Below are positions 18,605 to 25,875 of a stretch of 64,000 nucleotides of DNA, in pieces (position 1 is the first letter of the stretch; each line of letters begins with the position of its first letter). The position numbers were made by a program, and so were the translations under genes. The DNA comes from Niastella koreensis GR20-10. Its GTDB lineage: Bacteria > Bacteroidota > Bacteroidia > Chitinophagales > Chitinophagaceae. Where the stretch lies: positions 5,220,744 to 5,284,743 of the forward strand of contig NC_016609.1 in NCBI RefSeq assembly GCF_000246855.1, read 5' to 3'. The notes beneath the pieces are model-generated. The model did not search any database and had not been told where the DNA came from. It saw nothing but the letters and a program-made list of their open reading frames with translations.

Positions 18605-18901
18605 ACACTTTCAATTTTGGGGTTAAGCAAATAATTACAGCTAAGCATACGTATGCATCACCTGGAAATTGCTAATAATCAGACCCTTGCCTGTAACGGT
18701 AAGAAAACTATCGGAAGCTATGTACTGGAAAGTTGCGGTTAGGTAATTGTTTTAACAGGGCAGTATTATTTGTAAACATCAAGCTCACCCTAAGGTAATA
18801 TTATTTTATTATATAAGTATTTTTATTTGGTCTGCGTATAAGAGTAGCGTTTACGTTATGAATACACAAACAACAGGGTTTTTGAAAAAGTCACGCGTAA
18901 T
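18605..18901. promoter_or_regulatory. Leader of the signalling operon with a 12-bp palindrome
   Basis: This stretch without a gene contains GCATACGTATGC (18645-18656), a perfect palindrome 41 bp upstream of the first regulator's start codon and a possible operator. I see no clear TAnnTTTG promoter and no coding sequence. The rest is AT-rich. Confidence 0.35.
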
Positions 18902-18950
18902 AAAAACGGCCCCCAATAAATCGGGGGCCGGGCAATCCGCCAAAGGCGGA
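18902..18950 (-). terminator. Rho-independent terminator after the Fn3-like gene
   Basis: Read on the minus strand, the arms CGGCCCCC/GGGGGCCG (18907-18914 and 18923-18930) with a 8-nt loop are followed by TTTTT (18902-18906). A second small hairpin, TCCGCC-aaa-GGCGGA (18936-18950), precedes it. Both lie just after the stop of the gene at 18973-19578. Confidence 0.88.
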
Positions 18951-18972
18951 CAATATGTGCGTGTGCACTATG

Positions 18973-19578
18973 TTATTGAATAACCCGCGTAACGATCGGC
19001 GAAATAGCCCTTTGTTTGCCAAACCCAATGGCTACAACCCTGAACCAGTGCCGCTTCTCGGAAGTTAGCCCTGTGAAGGTATGGTTACCCTGGGAGCTGC
19101 CTTCCTGTACCCAAACAGTATTTAAACCGGGTGCCTCTGTGGTAAACTGGTGTATATAAGCTTTTACCCCCGTTACCTTTCGGGTACGTATGGTAGCCTC
19201 ACCAGGCCCACCCAATTCCACTACCAGTTCTTTGATAGCAGGATCTGGCGTACCGGCCCTTGCAGCAGTTACCTCGAAGCCGCTGCTAAGCAGCAACGTT
19301 CTGTCGCCTTTGCTTGTTACAGTAACATACGCTGCCAGCTCCTGTAATAAAGCCAGTATGATGGCCTTCTTATCGTTTTTAACAGACACCATTTTTTTGT
19401 CGCCGCCTTTGGCGTCTGCAATGGCCAGCCGAAAATCAGGCAGCTCTTTTTTGAGTTCCGCCAGGGCCGCCGGGGGTGTTGGGTAATCGGGATTGTTTTC
19501 CATTTCCTTTATTACCCGCTCACTGGTTGATACCAGTTCGCCTTCGCTTTTCTTGTACTTTGTTGATATTTGGTCCAT
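18973..19578 (-). CDS. Hypothetical protein with C-terminal fibronectin type III-like domain
   Basis: A 201-residue protein starting at the ATG at 19578 ('MDQISTKYKKSEGELV'); the in-frame upstream codons look non-coding. There is no signal peptide or membrane span. Residues 1-100 are charged and helical, with 'KAIILALLQELAAYVTVTSK'. Residues about 105-200 look like an Fn3 beta-sandwich ('FTGLTSEKRHWFRVVAIG'). The pattern resembles small cytoplasmic Fn3 proteins often found in Bacteroidota, whose function I do not know. It is followed by its own terminator. The upstream region has two perfect palindromes (19673-19690, 19731-19744) that could control it. Confidence 0.75.
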   Translation of the reverse strand: MDQISTKYKKSEGELVSTSERVIKEMENNPDYPTPPAALAELKKELPDFRLAIADAKGGDKKMVSVKNDKKAIILALLQELAAYVTVTSKGDRTLLLSSGFEVTAARAGTPDPAIKELVVELGGPGEATIRTRKVTGVKAYIHQFTTEAPGLNTVWVQEGSSQGNHTFTGLTSEKRHWFRVVAIGFGKQRAISPIVTRVIQ

Positions 19579-19672
19579 AATTTTAAGTTTGTGAACGTTA
19601 AATAATTGCAATACCAGTTGCACTACTAATCAGGAACAAAACCAGCTGTATTGGCCAATATCGCTGTTTCAT

Positions 19673-19690
19673 TTGTCAATCGATTGACAA
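19673..19690. promoter_or_regulatory. 18-bp perfect palindrome upstream of Fn3-like gene
   Basis: TTGTCAATCGATTGACAA is perfectly self-complementary and lies 95 bp upstream of the ATG at 19578. Its size and symmetry fit a dimeric repressor site; the binding protein is unknown. Confidence 0.45.
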
Positions 19691-19730
19691 TGCAAATAAA
19701 CATCACAAAGCATATTGCGAAACCTAGTAA

Positions 19731-19744
19731 ACCTAGTACTAGGT
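19731..19744. promoter_or_regulatory. 14-bp perfect palindrome with an extra half-site
   Basis: ACCTAGTACTAGGT is perfectly self-complementary, and a further ACCTAG half-site stands at 19722-19727. It lies about 40 bp beyond the 18-bp palindrome and could be a second operator of the same control region. Confidence 0.4.
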
Positions 19745-19850
19745 CGTTTACCGCGTTGATTATGAGGGAGAAGAATTTTAAAAAAAGTTTTAGGAGCGGG
19801 TAACAATCCGGGAAGACTGACCACCGTCATTTTTTTTGAAGGCATTCCCA

Positions 19851-20185
19851 TTTATAAACGACAGATATTCGCTGGCGCAGCATCATTACTGATTATAAAA
19901 GATAAATATTCGCGGGAGCGCTATCATTTTTAATTTTAAAATGATAAAAAATAACTGACGGGGTATTGTTTGCGTTTATAAATGACAAAAATTCGCTGGC
20001 GGGCGTCATTTCTGTTTACAAAACGTAAAAAATAATTGGCGCGGTACCGTTTGCGTTTATAAACGATAAAAAATCGCTGGAGAACGTCATTTCCGCCTAC
20101 AGAACGTAAAAAATAATTGGCGCGGTACCGTTTGCGTTTATAAACGACAAAAATTCGCTGGCAAAAATCAAAAATACGCAGCGTT
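19851..20185. repeat. Tandem repeat array, about eight units of 40-42 bp
   Basis: Successive units begin with TTTATAAACG-like sequence, continue with an A-rich run, then TTCGCTGGCG or AATTGGCGCGG, and end with CGTCATTT or ACCGTTTG. Two unit types alternate, giving a near-exact 81-bp higher period in the last half (compare 20038 onward with 20119 onward). The first units are more degenerate. The array fills the gap between the ferredoxin terminator and the Fn3-like gene. The 81-bp period leaves one minus-strand frame open (19936-20244), an artefact of the repeat rather than a gene. Confidence 0.85.
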
Positions 20186-20189
20186 GAAC

Positions 20190-20224
20190 AAAAAAAAACG
20201 CGTTTCGGCCCCGCCAAAACGCGT
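20190..20224 (-). terminator. Rho-independent terminator after the ferredoxin gene
   Basis: Read on the minus strand, ACGCGTTTTGGC pairs with GCCGAAACGCGT around a GGG loop and is followed by an eight-T run. It begins 22 bp after the ferredoxin stop codon. Confidence 0.88.
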
Positions 20225-20245
20225 CTGTTACTGAATAACAACATA

Positions 20246-20581
20246 TTACGGTTCCATCACCCTAATCTTCAACCCATTCAGGGTTTCATCAACCAGTATC
20301 TGGCACGACAAACGAATGATTGACTGCGTAGTCATCATTCTTCTGATAACAGCAGCCTCTTTAGTATCGGTTGCTACTACCAGGTTCTCCCCCGCATTCA
20401 ACAATTCAACCATACAGGTGCCGCAGCGGGCCTGGCCACCACACTCCCCCATTCCATCTACCCACACCTGATCTTTTATCAGTACCATCAGGTTCCGGTA
20501 CTCGCCCGCAAACGTTTCAACGGTCTGGTGGTTACCATTGTACTCGATAAATAAAGTAATATTCTTTTCTCTTTCCGTCAT
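20246..20581 (-). CDS. [2Fe-2S] ferredoxin
   Basis: A 111-residue cytoplasmic electron carrier. The ATG at 20581 ('MTEREKNITLFIEYNGNHQT') gives a normal ferredoxin N-terminus, so the longer in-frame start at 20608 is not used. Cluster ligands are Cys47, Cys53, Cys56 and Cys93, spacing C-x5-C-x2-C-x36-C, in 'GECGGQARCGTC' and 'RLSCQ'. This is the adrenodoxin-like pattern. It lies 87 bp downstream of the RIC gene on the same strand and ends at a terminator. It could supply electrons to the di-iron RIC protein or another iron-sulfur process; the pairing is inferred from position. Confidence 0.9.
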   Translation of the reverse strand: MTEREKNITLFIEYNGNHQTVETFAGEYRNLMVLIKDQVWVDGMGECGGQARCGTCMVELLNAGENLVVATDTKEAAVIRRMMTTQSIIRLSCQILVDETLNGLKIRVMEP

Positions 20582-20668
20582 ACGATTCCTTGCGGCGTAA
20601 AGATACAATCATACACCAGCCCCAGGTCCATAATATTTACAAAAAGCTCAGGGTCCCAATCATTTTTC

Positions 20669-21619
20669 TTAAGCGGCCAGCTCCTGTTCCAATCCAAGTG
20701 CTTTGGGGAACAGGATATTATTTTCCAAATGAATATGCTTTAACAGATCGGCTTCAAACTCCTGCAGCTTGCTGAATAAAAAGGCGTAGGAGTTGCAGGC
20801 ATTGGCAGGAAGCGCATAATCATTGGTGAGCTCACGAAATGCATGCAATTCTTCGCCTGTGCGTTCGTGTTCGGTTTCCATAGCCTGTACGGGAGATGCC
20901 ACGGAGAAACCGGTTTTAAATCTGGCGCCCTGTTTCTTTTTCGCCACCAGCTCTTTCACATAGGGGAATAAAGCCTGTTCTTCTTTTTCCAGGTGCGATA
21001 ACAGATCTGCCAGGCATTGTTGTACGCCTACTGACAAATGCACCAGTTCAGGATGTTGATCGCCATGCCGGTTAGCCACTTTCACTACCAGTTCTTTGAT
21101 CATCGTAGCGTTATCGCGTACATACCTGTGATGGATGTTCACGATGTAATCGGCCAGGAAATCGAGGTCCCAGGTATTGAATTCTATCCCGGCTTTCTCC
21201 CGGCTGTTCTCCTCAAAGTTTTTCATTTCCACTTCCAGTTGTTCCTGGGTAATGCCCACTTCTTCGCATGCCTGTTTCACTGATTTTTTACCACCACAAC
21301 AAAAGTCGATGCCCAGTTTTTTAAACACTTCCGCCTTGCGGATGTCTTTGGCTACTATTTGCCCTACGGTTTCACCCTTTGCAGCCGGCGCCGGTTTGGC
21401 AAGCGCCACCCGCCACCTGTTAGGCCCCTGTTCCAGGTAATTCCAGGTAAAGGTGTTGCCTCTTTCGCCCAGCAACTGATAATACAATGGTTTGGGATCA
21501 TGGTCGTTGAGGATGGTGAAAGTTTCACCGGCGCTCAATGCATCAAAGCACTGGAAAATGGTTGGGTGTTTTAACCGGGGTTCAATTTTGGTTACATCTA
21601 GTATTTCTGCAAGTATCAT
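20669..21619 (-). CDS. ric: Iron-sulfur cluster repair di-iron protein (RIC/YtfE/ScdA) with N-terminal DUF2249
   Basis: A 316-residue protein with three parts. Residues 1-75 are DUF2249-like ('FQCFDALSAGETFTILNDHD'). Residues 83-135 are the ScdA/RIC N-terminal domain, with the paired cysteines of 'GIDFCCGGKKS' at 107-108. Residues about 150-308 are a hemerythrin-like helical bundle carrying the di-iron ligands ('NIHHRYVRDN', 'HLEKEEQALFPY', 'METEHERTG', 'HIHLENNILFP'). RIC proteins repair iron-sulfur centres damaged by nitric oxide or peroxide. The gene follows an Rrf2 regulator by 68 bp and shares a 15-bp promoter word with it (21662-21676), which argues for direct control by that regulator. 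Confidence 0.93.
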   Translation of the reverse strand: MILAEILDVTKIEPRLKHPTIFQCFDALSAGETFTILNDHDPKPLYYQLLGERGNTFTWNYLEQGPNRWRVALAKPAPAAKGETVGQIVAKDIRKAEVFKKLGIDFCCGGKKSVKQACEEVGITQEQLEVEMKNFEENSREKAGIEFNTWDLDFLADYIVNIHHRYVRDNATMIKELVVKVANRHGDQHPELVHLSVGVQQCLADLLSHLEKEEQALFPYVKELVAKKKQGARFKTGFSVASPVQAMETEHERTGEELHAFRELTNDYALPANACNSYAFLFSKLQEFEADLLKHIHLENNILFPKALGLEQELAA

Positions 21620-21661
21620 AGTTCAAGTTTTTATTGGTCACATAAAATATTTAAATACCTT

Positions 21662-21676
21662 TTTGTCTTTTATTAA
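21662..21676 (-). promoter_or_regulatory. Candidate Rrf2 operator in the RIC promoter
   Basis: On the minus strand this is TTAATAAAAGACAAA, identical to 22161-22175 in the regulator's own promoter. It falls between a TTTG (-33-like) and TATTTAAA, a weak -7 match, upstream of the RIC start at 21619. Confidence 0.5.
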
Positions 21677-21687
21677 AACAAAAAAAA

Positions 21688-22119
21688 TCAACGCTTCAGG
21701 AAAACCAGTTTTTGCTCCAGCTGCTCACTGAATTCGCCCAGATGGGTGGTGCGCAGCAATTTTGAAATGGCGTCACGGATCTTTTTAAATTCATTGTGAA
21801 GCGGACATGGCTTTGCCTCCGAGCATTGTTTCAGCCCCAGTCCACAACCAGTAAAGATCTGATCGCCATCGATTACATGAACTACATCGGCCAGCGTATG
21901 TTTGCGGGATTGCGCATCGAGATAAAAACCACCGGTTGGCCCTTTCTGTGATTGTATGATCCCCTTCCGGCTTAACTCCTGCAGGATCTTTGCAATGAAG
22001 TGTTCGGGTGAGTCAATGCCAGCTGCCACTTCCTTAATACCTATGCGCGACCCGTCAACAGTTTTCTGCGCTATAAATATCACCGCCCGTATTGCATATT
22101 CACATGTTTTGGAGAACAT
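21688..22119 (-). CDS. Rrf2 family transcriptional regulator with cysteine cluster (NsrR/IscR-like)
   Basis: A 143-residue regulator from the ATG at 22119 ('MFSKTCEYAIRAVIFIAQKT'). Upstream in-frame ATGs at 22131 and 22146 are disfavoured: the predicted promoter -7 box covers 22144-22151. The winged-helix region includes 'SRIGIKEVAAGIDSPEHF' and 'GIIQSQKGPTGGFYLD'. Cys92, Cys99 and Cys105 ('TGCGLGLKQCSEAKPCPLH') match the three cluster ligands of IscR and NsrR in number, with C-x6-C-x5-C spacing. It probably carries a [2Fe-2S] cluster and responds to nitric oxide or redox stress, repressing itself and RIC. The effector is inferred. Confidence 0.9.
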   Translation of the reverse strand: MFSKTCEYAIRAVIFIAQKTVDGSRIGIKEVAAGIDSPEHFIAKILQELSRKGIIQSQKGPTGGFYLDAQSRKHTLADVVHVIDGDQIFTGCGLGLKQCSEAKPCPLHNEFKKIRDAISKLLRTTHLGEFSEQLEQKLVFLKR

Positions 22120-22143
22120 ATTCTGGCACATTGTTTTGCTACA

Positions 22144-22175
22144 CAAAGATAATAACGAGATTAATAAAAGACAAA
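22144..22175 (-). promoter_or_regulatory. Promoter and candidate self-operator of the Rrf2 gene
   Basis: On the minus strand TTTG (22172-22175), a 20-bp spacer and TATCTTTG (22144-22151) fit the Bacteroidota -33/-7 consensus. The word shared with the RIC promoter (22161-22175) overlaps the -33 box and spacer, where a bound repressor would block polymerase. AAGATAA/TTATCTT half-sites flank the region. Confidence 0.65.
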
Positions 22176-22205
22176 TTTATCTTCTATTATATTTGACTAA
22201 AGGCC

Positions 22206-22256
22206 AACTTTCCACTTTATTCAATCTTCCCCTTGTCAACCCGTCAACTTGTCAAC
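22206..22256. repeat. Intergenic repeat: GTCAAC octamer array plus 17-bp shared word
   Basis: Three GTCAAC hexamers stand at exactly 8-bp spacing (22235, 22243, 22251). The preceding word AACTTTCCACTTTATTC (22206-22222) recurs inverted at 45156-45172. The element lies between the Rrf2 promoter and the stop codon of the epoxide hydrolase gene. Confidence 0.7.
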
Positions 22257-22262
22257 CCCAAC

Positions 22263-23558
22263 CTACTTCCTCAACGACGCAAAAGACGCCCGCAGTTCTT
22301 CTGAAAACAATTTGGGTTGTTCCCAGGCTGCAAAGTGGCCGCCTACATCGAGCTTATTATAATGAATAAGATTTGGAAATGCTTTTTCGGCCCAGCTGCG
22401 GGGCACCTGGTACAGTTCATCGGGGAAAGCGCTCACTGCCACCGGGATCTTTATGTTTTTAATATCAAAGAAAGGCAGCTTGTTTTCCCAGTAAAGGCGG
22501 GCTGAAGAAACACCTGTATTTGTTAACCAGTACAGGGTAATATTCTCTACAATATCTTCTTTGGTAAGTCCGGCAGATTCGCCGTTAAACACCCGGGTTA
22601 TCAACGCCAGGCTGGCGGCATCGTGATCGAGGATCCAACCAGCCAGGCCAACGGGTGAATCTGCAATGCCGTACAACGTTTGCGGGCGGTGGGCCATTTC
22701 AAGCGCATAACTAAGTCCATTCTTATAAAAGAAATCCAATTGTTTAAACGCATGGTCTTCATCGCCCGACAACCCCGCAGGCTCCGGACCACCGGCCTGT
22801 AATACAGTATTTATCTCAGCAGGAACGGTAGCCGCCATGTTGGTATGAATGCCCAACAATTCAGGTGGCGCAATCACGGCCATTTGTTCGGTTACGGCAT
22901 CGCCCCAGTCCCCGCCCTGGGCTACATATTTGGTGTAGCCAAGACGTTTCATCAGCGTGATCCAGGCTTTGGCGATGCGCACCGGGTCCCAGCCAAGCTC
23001 TGTTGGTTTACCCGAAAATCCATGCCCAGGCAGGGAAGGGATCACCACGTCAAAAGCGTCTTCAGCTTTGCCGCCATAAGCTGTGGGATCGGTAAGGGGC
23101 CCAATAACCTTTAATTGCTCGATGATGGAACCGGGCCAGCCATGTGTGATGATCACCGGCAACGCATTTTTATTCTTTGACTTCACCTGTATGAAGTGGA
23201 TGTCAACCCCATCTATATTGGTAACAAACTGCGGCAACGCATTCAGCTTCTTTTCAGTTTTACGCCAGTCGTATGTAGCCCAATAACTGGCCAGTTGTTT
23301 CATGGTGGCCAGCTGCACACCTTGCGTGGCATCTTTAACTAATTCCTGGTCTGGCCACCGGGTGGCCAGAATGCGTTTGCGGAGATCGGTAAGCTGTGCT
23401 TCGGGGATATTTATTTTAAAGGGACGGATCGCTTCATTGGATGTTGGAGAACCGGTAGAACTGCCACTTGTACTATTTTGAGCATTGCTGACTAAACCTT
23501 GCAAAATAAATACAGCTGTTAACAGCCCATTGCCCAGTTTGCCTGTAATCTTTTTCAT
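22263..23558 (-). CDS. Epoxide hydrolase family alpha/beta hydrolase, exported
   Basis: A 431-residue enzyme. Residues 1-27 are a signal peptide ('GLLTAVFILQGLVSNAQ'). About 43-150 is the epoxide hydrolase N-terminal lid ('FKINIPEAQLTDLRKRILAT', 'NIDGVDIHFIQVKSKN'). The alpha/beta core follows with the oxyanion-hole motif 'HGWPGS', the nucleophile Asp in 'GGDWGD' and the catalytic His in 'GGHFAAWEQP'. The Asp nucleophile fits an epoxide hydrolase rather than an esterase. These enzymes open epoxides to diols; the natural substrate is unknown. The gene stands alone, with a predicted promoter at 23578-23585 and repeats after its stop. Confidence 0.9.
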   Translation of the reverse strand: MKKITGKLGNGLLTAVFILQGLVSNAQNSTSGSSTGSPTSNEAIRPFKINIPEAQLTDLRKRILATRWPDQELVKDATQGVQLATMKQLASYWATYDWRKTEKKLNALPQFVTNIDGVDIHFIQVKSKNKNALPVIITHGWPGSIIEQLKVIGPLTDPTAYGGKAEDAFDVVIPSLPGHGFSGKPTELGWDPVRIAKAWITLMKRLGYTKYVAQGGDWGDAVTEQMAVIAPPELLGIHTNMAATVPAEINTVLQAGGPEPAGLSGDEDHAFKQLDFFYKNGLSYALEMAHRPQTLYGIADSPVGLAGWILDHDAASLALITRVFNGESAGLTKEDIVENITLYWLTNTGVSSARLYWENKLPFFDIKNIKIPVAVSAFPDELYQVPRSWAEKAFPNLIHYNKLDVGGHFAAWEQPKLFSEELRASFASLRK

Positions 23559-23577
23559 TGTAAAATATTTAGAGGTT

Positions 23578-23585
23578 CAAAAGTA
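23578..23585 (-). promoter_or_regulatory. Predicted -7 box of the epoxide hydrolase gene
   Basis: On the minus strand TACTTTTG matches TAnnTTTG, 20 bp upstream of the ATG at 23558. An ATTG 21 bp further upstream could act as a weak -33 element. Confidence 0.5.
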
Positions 23586-23717
23586 CACTGCTCCCTACCC
23601 CAGTTCCAATGACCTTCAGCCGAACCCGGCCAAATAACCCGTGAAATAGACATTTGTCAACCCCGGTTCGTACCTACAAGTAATGAATGTTATTATATTT
23701 ACCGCAACATTTTTATC

Positions 23718-24353
23718 ATGAAAGAAGACCTGCTCAGGCTGATAGAAATACTGGGAACCATCACCTTTGCCATCTCGGGGGTGTTTGCTGCCATGCAAAA
23801 GCGGCTGGATATTTTTGGCATCCTGATCATTTCGTTTATCACTTCTATCGGGGGCGGAACGCTAAGAGATGTATTGTTGGGTGACCTGCCGGTAAAATGG
23901 ATGCGGGATATTGAAACGCCGGCGCTCATTTTGGTGAGCGCTATCTGCGCGGTGCTGTTCAGGCATATCATTAAAAACTTTCAGCAAACCCTGTTCATCT
24001 TCGATTCCCTGGGGCTGGGATTCTTTACGGTACTGGGGCTGCAAAAAGGAATAAGGTTTGGATTGAACCCCGGCATTTGTGTAGTGCTGGGCACCATTAC
24101 CGGTTGTTTTGGCGGGGTGATAAGAGATATTTTGCTCAACAATATTCCGTTGATCTTCAGGCGGGAAATTTATGCCACCGCCTGCATCCTGGGTGGCATT
24201 ATCTATTTCATTTTGTATTCAACAAGGTTTCCCAAAGAATGGTTAGACGTAACAGTTATGCTGGTTGTTTTTATGATCCGTTTCCTGGCAGTGAAATATA
24301 ATCTTATTTTACCCGATCTGTATAAAGATAAAGACAAAAAAGGCCATCATTAA
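23718..24353 (+). CDS. Trimeric intracellular cation channel family protein (UPF0126/YicG)
   Basis: A 211-residue membrane protein with about six to seven hydrophobic helices. It shows the internal duplication typical of the family: two glycine-rich hairpins, 'SIGGGTLRDVLLGDLP' (around residue 36) and 'GCFGGVIRDILLNNIP' (around residue 130). Bacterial TRIC homologues are trimeric potassium or cation channels of the inner membrane. It is transcribed alone between the divergent epoxide hydrolase and the convergent YbaB gene. The stop overlaps a weak AAGGC/GCCTT hairpin (24348-24362) shared with the YbaB end. Confidence 0.9.
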   Translation: MKEDLLRLIEILGTITFAISGVFAAMQKRLDIFGILIISFITSIGGGTLRDVLLGDLPVKWMRDIETPALILVSAICAVLFRHIIKNFQQTLFIFDSLGLGFFTVLGLQKGIRFGLNPGICVVLGTITGCFGGVIRDILLNNIPLIFRREIYATACILGGIIYFILYSTRFPKEWLDVTVMLVVFMIRFLAVKYNLILPDLYKDKDKKGHH

Positions 24354-24369
24354 AGACAGCCTTACATTT

Positions 24370-24675
24370 TTATAATCCCAGTCCGCCTAACATGCCACCA
24401 GCCAGGCCCTTCATTTCCTCTTCGTAGGCATCTTCCGCATTTTTCAGCGCCCGGTTCAACGCGGTGATGAGCAGGTCTTCCAGCTCTTCCTTTTTGTCGG
24501 GCGCCATCAACTGGTTATCTATTGAAATGGCTTTCACCTCCCGGTTGCCGGTTACCGAAACCTTTACTTGTCCGTTACCGGCTTCTCCATCAATAATTAC
24601 AGAACCAAGCTTTTGCTTGCCTTCCTGCATTTTCTGTTGCGCTTCCTGCAACTTACTAAGCATATCTCCGAACAT
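24370..24675 (-). CDS. ebfC: YbaB/EbfC family nucleoid-associated protein
   Basis: A 101-residue DNA-binding protein from the ATG at 24675 ('MFGDMLSKLQEAQQKMQEGK'). The in-frame ATG at 24696 lies inside the predicted -7 box and is rejected. Features are the long N-terminal helix, 'VIIDGEAGNGQVKVSVTGNR' strand region and 'DLLITALNRALKNAEDAYEE' helix. Family members form tweezer-like dimers on DNA and are often encoded next to dnaX-recR, which is not the case here. The C-terminus is 'MKGLAGGMLGGLGL', typical of the family. Confidence 0.93.
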   Translation of the reverse strand: MFGDMLSKLQEAQQKMQEGKQKLGSVIIDGEAGNGQVKVSVTGNREVKAISIDNQLMAPDKKEELEDLLITALNRALKNAEDAYEEEMKGLAGGMLGGLGL

Positions 24676-24695
24676 ATAATATACGTTTAAGACCA

Positions 24696-24703
24696 CAAAG
24701 GTA
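24696..24703 (-). promoter_or_regulatory. Predicted -7 box of the YbaB gene
   Basis: On the minus strand TACCTTTG matches TAnnTTTG, about 20 bp upstream of the chosen ATG at 24675, and excludes the upstream start at 24696. Confidence 0.55.
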
Positions 24704-24774
24704 ACTTAATTAATTCTGGCATCTTAAAAATGTCTTAACTTCAGGATTATCATAAACCTACAAAATCCTGTTAC

Positions 24775-25875
24775 ATGAACACTATTTCACGTAGACGTGT
24801 AATAAAAACGATTGCAACCGGCAGCGGCATCCTGCTCCTTTCTCCTAAATCACTATTTGCATCCCCTACCCGCGTTAAAGATAAATTGGGTATTGCCCTG
24901 GTTGGCCTTGGCTATTACAGTACCGACCTGCTGGCGCCTGCCTTACAGCAAACAAAACATTGTTACCTGGCAGGTATAGTTACCGGCACCCCGGCCAAAG
25001 CGGAAGCCTGGAAGCAGAAATACAATATTCCTGACAAGAACATTTACAATTATCAAAACTTCGACACTATTGCCAACAACCCAGACATCGATGTGATCTA
25101 TGTGGTGTTGCCCCCTTCCATGCACAAGGAATATGTGATCAGGGCGGCGAATGCCGGCAAAGAAGTATGGTGCGAAAAACCCATGGCCTTAACCGAAGCG
25201 GAATGCAAGGCAATGATCGAAGCCTGCCGCTCCAATAAGAAATCACTGGCTATTGGTTACCGGCTGCACCATGAACCCAATACCCAGGAATGGCGAGGCA
25301 TAGTAAAAGCAAAAAAGCTGGGCAAAGTAACCAAAGTAAATTGTGCAGCCGCCTATCGCGATAACCGTACCGACCACTGGAAACAGAAAAAAGAAATGGG
25401 CGGCGGCGTTTTATACGACATGGGCGTTTATGCCATCCAGGGAGCAAGACTGGGCACCAACCTGGAACCGGTTGCCATTGTATCGGCAACCACCTCCACC
25501 ACCAGGCCGGAGATCTATAAAAACGGACTGGATGAAACCACCATCGCCACCCTGGAATTTCCTGGCGGAGTAACGGCTGATATTAAAACCAGTTTTGGCG
25601 AGAACATCAACTTCCTCAACATCACCTGCGAAAAAGGCGAAATAAAAATAGATCCCTATTCCGCTTACAATGGCCAGAATGGAACAAGTCCGCTGGGAAC
25701 CATCAACCATCCTTACAGTGTACCTTATCAACAGGCCAAACAAATGGATGATGATGCATTGAGCATTTTAAACAAAAAACCGATGCTGGTGCCGGGCGAA
25801 GAAGGCCTGCGCGACATTAGGATCGTAGAAGCAATTTATAAATCAGCAGCAACGAAACAACGGGTTAGTCTATGA
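24775..25875 (+). CDS. Gfo/Idh/MocA family oxidoreductase with Tat-type signal
   Basis: A 366-residue NAD(P)-dependent oxidoreductase. The N-terminus 'MNTISRRRVIKTIATGSGIL' carries a twin-arginine-like signal, so it is probably exported folded. The Rossmann part has 'LGIALVGLGYYSTDLLAPAL', and the catalytic 'EVWCEKPMALTEAECKAMIE' contains the conserved EKP motif. The C-terminal substrate domain includes 'GGGVLYDMGVYAIQGARLGT', with the Asp usually involved in catalysis. The family oxidises or reduces sugars and inositols; it resembles glucose-fructose oxidoreductase in length and signal. It overlaps the GH5 gene by 4 bp, so it probably acts on sugars released by that enzyme. Confidence 0.9.
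   Translation: MNTISRRRVIKTIATGSGILLLSPKSLFASPTRVKDKLGIALVGLGYYSTDLLAPALQQTKHCYLAGIVTGTPAKAEAWKQKYNIPDKNIYNYQNFDTIANNPDIDVIYVVLPPSMHKEYVIRAANAGKEVWCEKPMALTEAECKAMIEACRSNKKSLAIGYRLHHEPNTQEWRGIVKAKKLGKVTKVNCAAAYRDNRTDHWKQKKEMGGGVLYDMGVYAIQGARLGTNLEPVAIVSATTSTTRPEIYKNGLDETTIATLEFPGGVTADIKTSFGENINFLNITCEKGEIKIDPYSAYNGQNGTSPLGTINHPYSVPYQQAKQMDDDALSILNKKPMLVPGEEGLRDIRIVEAIYKSAATKQRVSL

Noticed and set aside
18605-18901. RNA gene or riboswitch in the gap upstream of the signalling operon
   Set aside because: No tRNA cloverleaf or recognisable riboswitch core; only a short palindrome.
19851-20185. CRISPR array
   Set aside because: Units are contiguous and similar over their whole length; there are no unique spacers and no cas genes.
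19936-20244. Minus-strand frame of 102 codons with repeated YKRKRYRANYF blocks
   Set aside because: It is produced by the 81-bp period of the tandem array, is extremely basic and runs into the ferredoxin terminator. Not a credible protein.
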